Source of the DNA: Megalonaias nervosa
Taxonomy: Eukaryota; Mollusca; Bivalvia; Unionida; Unionidae
Reading direction: 5' to 3'
Assembly: GCA_016617855.1 (NCBI GenBank)
Contig: JAECUM010004922.1
Span: forward strand, 36,241-100,240
DNA: 64,000 nt
Below are positions 58,898 through 64,000 of this stretch, piece after piece (within the stretch, counting starts at the first letter, position 1; each line of letters opens with the position of its first letter). Below the pieces are notes generated by a model. That model was given only the letters and a program-made list of their open reading frames with translations. It did not search any database and was not told the origin of the DNA. A program made the translations under genes and the position numbers.

Positions 58898-59701
58898 CGA
58901 AAGTATTTGAAGTACTGACTCGAATGAGTCAGTTGACTAAGTGCTTGCACAGGCAAGTTACAGAATCTATATTAATACATTGTATCATATTTGTTTTCTA
59001 CTTTTCCTAAGTAACCATTGAACGCATGGCTAAGACAGCTTTGTCGGACACGTACCCACTAGAATAATTTAGGCAAAAAGTCATTACTTTCGGGTCATGA
59101 CACTGATCATCCAAAGAAGTACTCATTGCCGAGATCACATCCAATAGAAACAGCTGCTAAGATACAAAAAGTACCCTCGATACCTGGCATGCAAAAGTTA
59201 TCAAAATGCTGTAAATAGTACAGCAATGTACATTCTGTGTAGTTGTATAGTGCACTATATAACCAGTCTTTATAACACTTTCATGGATGCATGGCTTTCA
59301 AACGCTGAAAACATGTTGCAGAAATAACTAATGGAGCCATCAAAATATCATTCTTTTCATTCAAAATATGAATGGGCGTGTCCAGTAAGTTTTGAAAAGA
59401 TTTCAGAGTTAGAAAATATATACAAAACTTTTTATAGCAAAATCTTGGATTTTCAGCGTTTGATTCCGCATTTGCTTCACATCTGTGTGTATTGCATTTT
59501 GTGCAGTTCTGTAAGTTCATGGATTTGATCCTCTCGTTAAGAGTTTTGCTTTTATTTATTGAACTACATGATAAAATACCATAACGGGGTGGGGTTGACA
59601 TAAAATAAGAAAGCTCTGGATATTTTAATCAAGATAGAACTGCAGAGAACCGCATGCATATTATCCTCACTACTTACCAGCAGAGCTCTTCCCAGTGCCA
59701 T
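58898..59701. other. No gene recognised
   Basis: AT-rich sequence with short ORFs on both strands (59281-59601 and 59331-59528) that mirror each other and show no domain. Confidence 0.45.
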
Positions 59702-60176
59702 TTTAGGAATCACGGTACTAATTCAGTTCCCATAGTAAACCTATGCAAACACCATGATATTAAAATTCAATAACTTAAAATTTTTGAATGCTCATGACCA
59801 AACCCATATTTATCAGTATAGATGAAACCTGAAGTCAGCTTCTGTGCAGAGGAAAGGGTATAAGCCGCGGCATTTTCTGGACCTGCATATGTTTGAAACA
59901 TGTGCTTTCAATTCCGCACCAAAGAGTCAGGTGCTAATTTTAGTAATGTGTGTTCCAAACTCAAGACTGTTAAAGGACTGAAATTCCATCAATAAAACAA
60001 TGTCTCTATTTGTATTCACTTTCAACTAGAATGAGGTCTCAAAAGATTCTTTTTCCTAAAACATAACTTACATTATTAACCAATCTTGGTCAGCCAAACC
60101 CGTATATACTCTATTTAATGTTCACCCATTTCTAGGCTGGTTCCCATTTTTCAATACCATTAGTACCGTGTGTCCT
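59702..60176. repeat. Direct repeat, unit 1
   Basis: 475-bp segment from TTTAGGAATCACGGTACTAA to CATTAGTACCGTGTGTCCT. It recurs at 61080-61556 with only scattered differences. Confidence 0.93.
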
Positions 60177-61079
60177 ATAATATATCCACCCTTGATTTTC
60201 TTGACAACCCTAGGAATAGTAGTTCAATCCATAATTAAGCAATGTGCATAGTTCTGCTTGTCAAAGATTACATTAGTGAATATTAAATTATATTGCAAGT
60301 TCATTTTCACCTAAAGAGCAATAGTGCATTTCAGGCAACATTTAAATATTTGAGCTTTATTTAAGAAAATAAGTAAAAAATACTAAAATAAAGCTATGTA
60401 ATAAGAGTCATCTTTTTTAATATCACCATTTATCTCTCTTCAATTTAATACTGAAGTATATTACCAGCCTTGTCATATTATATAATTAAGGGGTTAAAGG
60501 TCAAGGTGACCATCTATATGTACATGTATTATTACAGAAAAAGATATTTAAATGACAAAAATTACCTTAAATTCCTCCCAGAGGACATATAATTTAAAAC
60601 TAAAGTAAGGTAGACTTAAGTCCATTAAAATGCAAAATATAAAGTTTCAAAACATTCACTGAAAGAAATTAGTGGGATGCAAAGTCATGAGAAGTCATCC
60701 ACATTAAGCATGGGGGAAGAGATCTAAGTGATCATATCTGAAGCATTATGTTTCAAAACACAACCAGGAAATATCATATTGCTTACTATAATTACTCTAT
60801 AAATGGTAAATTGTATAAATTTTATATCTGTATTGCTTAGATATGAACCAAAGTGCAAAACACTGCAACCATAATGTCAAATCTGCACCCTGTTCCCCCC
60901 CCCCCCCTTGGCAACAGTTGGTATTCTGAATATGTGTTTAATATCCCACTGAAAGTCACTCTTTGGTTTACAAAAGGTACTAATTTTGCTTGATATCCAC
61001 AAATAGAACCATACGATTGCATTTATAGTAAAGTTAATTGCACCTGCATATGTGGAGTCACTGTATTGCTGGAGCTGTC
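60177..61079. other. Spacer between the direct repeats; poly-C run
   Basis: AT-rich spacer without a gene. A run of 13 C at about 60895-60907 is the only striking feature. Confidence 0.5.
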
Positions 61080-61556
61080 TTTAGGAATCACGGTACTAAT
61101 TCAGTTGCCATAGTAAACCTATGCAAACACCATAATATTAAAAATTCAATAACTTAAAATTTTTGAATGCTCATGGCCAAACCTATATTTATCAGTATAG
61201 AAGAAACCTGGAAGTCAGCTTCTGTGCAAAGAAAAGGATATGAGCCGCGGCATTTTCTGGACCTGCATATGTTTGAAACATGTGCTTTCAATTCCGCACC
61301 AAAGAGTCAGGTGCTAATTTCAGGAATGAGTGTTCCAAACTCAAGACTGTTAAAGGACTGAAATTCCACCAATAAAACAATGTCTCTATTTGTATTCACT
61401 TTCAACTAGAATGAGGTCTCAAAAGATTCTTTTTCCTAAAACATAACTTACATTATTAACCAATCCTAGTCAGCCAAACCCGTATATACTCTATTTAATG
61501 TTCACCCATTTCTAGGCTGGTTCCCATTTTTCAATACCATTAGTACCGTGTGTCCT
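61080..61556. repeat. Direct repeat, unit 2
   Basis: Second copy of 59702-60176, 477 bases, same orientation. Differences include GGTCAG/AGTCAG and TTTTAGTAATG/TTTCAGGAATG. Confidence 0.93.
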
Positions 61557-63961
61557 TTAGGATACGGGATCGCTTTCCACTCGGAATATCTATGTATCTT
61601 TCCGATGCGAGTCGAATGACTTCGAATGTATGATATAGACTTTGAGGTAATCGTGGGGATATATTCAAAAGTGGTGGGAAAAATTTCGGATGAATATACA
61701 GGAAGATATGAGCAATAAGACCTCATAACAAAAGATAGGCGTTAAAAGTAACATTCGACGACGATTCAACCATCAGTTAAATACCTGTTTGCTTCGTTTT
61801 AAATATTATTCATGTAACTTTTGAAAGAAAAAAATGTATTACTGTCTCTGTAGTCTTTTCTTGCTACGAGTGATGTCACGTGATCAAGTCGTTGTGGCGT
61901 CAATAGAAACAGATACAAGGTAACAACAACCACGTATAGAAGAGCAGTTCAAAATGCCCATCATTTAATCTGGTCATTTTCAAGCATAGGACGATCCGAT
62001 TGGTCGCCATCCTATCATAAACCACTGCTATCCAATCAAAAACGCTGATGTGCTGTGAGCTTATAACCCCATACTTTCGAGACTGTTTGCGGAGTTGTAG
62101 CTTAAATAACCATATTCTTGCTAGTCTTTTATACTAGTCAATTATTAAACACATACGTTCACACCTGTATTGTTTTTGAAAATTAATTCTACAAAAAGCG
62201 TTAGTTAGAAGGTGTCGTATTTCATCATTGTATTAATCGTGTTAGTACCGCACAGTCATCATATGAAAGGATTTACTTTTTATTCAGATCCTCAACAACT
62301 TTAATGTTGTAGGACGATTACATCATATAGAACATATAGTGTACTTTCACTACATCACACTAGTACTTGGTAAGCCGCCTGTTAGTAAACTGTCACAATC
62401 ATGATGCTTTGAGTAAACACAAATACTCCCACCTTTGGCACAGACATGTAAATAGATTATTAAGAAAAAAAAACAATACTATCAAGGCTGTGATTAATGT
62501 GGTTGGGGAAAAAATACAAAGTACTATTTATTCCTCGGGGGAAGTAAAAGTGCATTTTTTAGTTTATTAATTTAGTCTAGTATTTGAAAACTTTGTTTTA
62601 ATTTCTGGAAGAGTAGTATACATATATCAACATGACAAACATCCAGCCTAACACACGTCAGATTGGCTTTGTACACAATAAAACGAATATTTTATTTTCA
62701 TATCAATAAATTCTTGAAAGCTTCACTGCCCAAAATGCGCTAAAATTAATAATGCAATATGCAAAAAAGGGCACTAAAATCTGCTGTATATCATCTACAT
62801 TAGACTAATATAATCAATTTTTCAGTTCTAAGTGTGTGTGACATTTTGAAGCCATTAAAAAGTGACCTCATTATACGACAAAACATTACTTATTTTAATT
62901 AAAAAATTAAAATCAAAGCTTATTTTGACATTACATGGCAAATAAATTTACATTAGATAGAATTTGTACGAGGTTATCCAAAAAGCGCACGTCTTCTTGC
63001 CAATGAAACGAAATCGTTTCAGGAAACCCACTGTGCAAACGTTTCCTGGGGAGACCACTGCACCGTGAGTAGTTCTTTGGTTGCACGATTTATTTTGGTA
63101 CTTCGTTTAAGTATGCACATGACACTCACAAAATTTATACCTTTCCATGAAGTGACGGCTGCTGGTATATTTAAGTTGGCTGAAAGTAAATAAGCAGGAT
63201 TGAGGTTTTGGAAGCTTTCAGTCTTTTGGCCCCATTTTCTTCTCAGGTGAAAAATTGGCAAAGACAATGCTGGGATTAGGATAGCCAAGTCAGATATAAA
63301 GATGGTGCATCATACTTTTTAGACAGGGTTGAGTATTTGGCCATTTCTTTTCATTTTCAGCTGCATTTATCTCGCTGTTTTGATGAGGTTTCTTCCCCAC
63401 AAAATGCAACTGGTTTAGTTTATATACGCAGTTCATGCACCTGCAGTCATTGTTATCAGCGTGCAAATTTAACCATCCGAGGATCGGCAAAGCAAAGGAC
63501 ACAGACTTTTCTCTCCTCTTCCCGTTTCTACTGCTAGTGTACATGCGCAATTACGGTGTAAAATCTTAGACCTATTCAAAGAATACATGGATCACGCGGC
63601 GTGGATCACGCGGCAAACCGAAAAATACCCATAGCAATTGTGTGTGAATTGTTATAATTTCGGACAAATCTAATTCGAGCCATGATACAATTATTCCATG
63701 TTGTTCAGATATATACATTTTAACATATGCTATATTTATTTTATGTTTTAGATAGTTTTGCAAGCAACCATCAATAATGAAAAGGTATATGAAAACACTA
63801 TACATTAAAACACGTATCTGCGACATTATTGATACAAACTTAGTTCACAGTACACAAACATGCTGTCGGTAGTAGCACTCATAAAAGAAGCAATTTGAAT
63901 TCTGATTCTGCTAGACTCTTACTTTTACATATAATTTTAAAATAAAATTGAATATTTTTCT

Positions 63962-63963
<2 letters not shown>
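61557..63963. other. No gene recognised
   Basis: Around 61995-62075 are a reversed and a forward CCAAT-type box (GATTGGTCGCC, ATCCAATC) and a TATAA-like GCTTATAACC, which could be a promoter or an LTR fragment, but no transcript body is recognisable downstream. The ORFs at 63019-63550 have no domain that I can name. Confidence 0.4.

Positions 63964-64000
<37 letters not shown>
63964..64000. repeat. (TA)n microsatellite at the window edge
   Basis: TA array that continues to the last base of the window. Confidence 0.97.

Noticed and set aside
54436..58903. Target-site duplication around E2
   Set aside because: The six bases on each side (GACATC and CGAAAG) do not match, nor do shifted versions that I tried.
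59702..61556. LTR pair
   Set aside because: The two repeats lack TG...CA ends, and no primer-binding site or coding interior lies between them.

Overview
The window reads as nuclear DNA of a large, AT-rich animal genome. It is sparse in genes, crowded with long (TA)n, (GA)n, (TC)n and trinucleotide arrays, tRNA-derived SINEs and Gypsy-type LTR debris, and carries one clear host exon (a thrombospondin type 1 repeat, 13224-13364). A mollusc or another lophotrochozoan fits best, but nothing in the sequence fixes the species.

The most notable content is four separate islands of Polinton/Maverick (adintovirus-like) DNA, here called E1 to E4. E2 (54448-58897) is the best preserved. It is a 4.45-kb unit bounded by ~245-bp terminal inverted repeats, with a packaging ATPase (one frame break), a zinc-ribbon plus parvovirus-type phospholipase A2 protein, a retroviral-type DDE integrase, a double-jelly-roll major-capsid-like protein and three putative virion proteins. 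An internal deletion joined the 3' parts of integrase and capsid genes, and no polymerase is present, so it looks non-autonomous. E1 (about 10290-13157) is an older relative in opposite orientation. It keeps ATPase, PLA2, the integrase N-terminus and one 174-bp terminal module, plus a capsid-associated-like gene. E3 (about 41900-48190, all minus strand) is a decayed lineage that retains protein-primed-type DNA polymerase B, an adenain-like cysteine protease, an amphipathic pX/pVI-like protein and other structural remnants. Two SINE copies lie inside it. E4 (about 32700-37540) has a third gene set: a tail-fibre-like repeat protein with a discoidin-like head, a divergent packaging ATPase, a KLFKP-motif coil protein related to one in E2, and an intact 317-residue ORF of unknown function.

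Other layout: 1868-4460 holds two opposed gag copies of a Gypsy-type element and 4630-6487 two head-to-head LTRs; 23549-24330 is a related solo LTR. 6900-8160 is a decayed ~43-bp satellite interrupted by a SINE. 13.4-32 kb and 48.2-54.4 kb are largely non-coding, with microsatellites, minisatellites and a few unassigned ORFs. 39.2-40.9 kb has three hairpin-forming repeats. 59702-61556 has a ~475-bp direct duplication.

In the E elements the genes would act together as in a dsDNA virus-like transposon: polymerase and integrase for copying and insertion, ATPase and protease for packaging and maturation, capsid, fibre and PLA2 for the particle and entry. Almost every one of these genes carries a break, so the islands are best read as remnants, with E2 the youngest.
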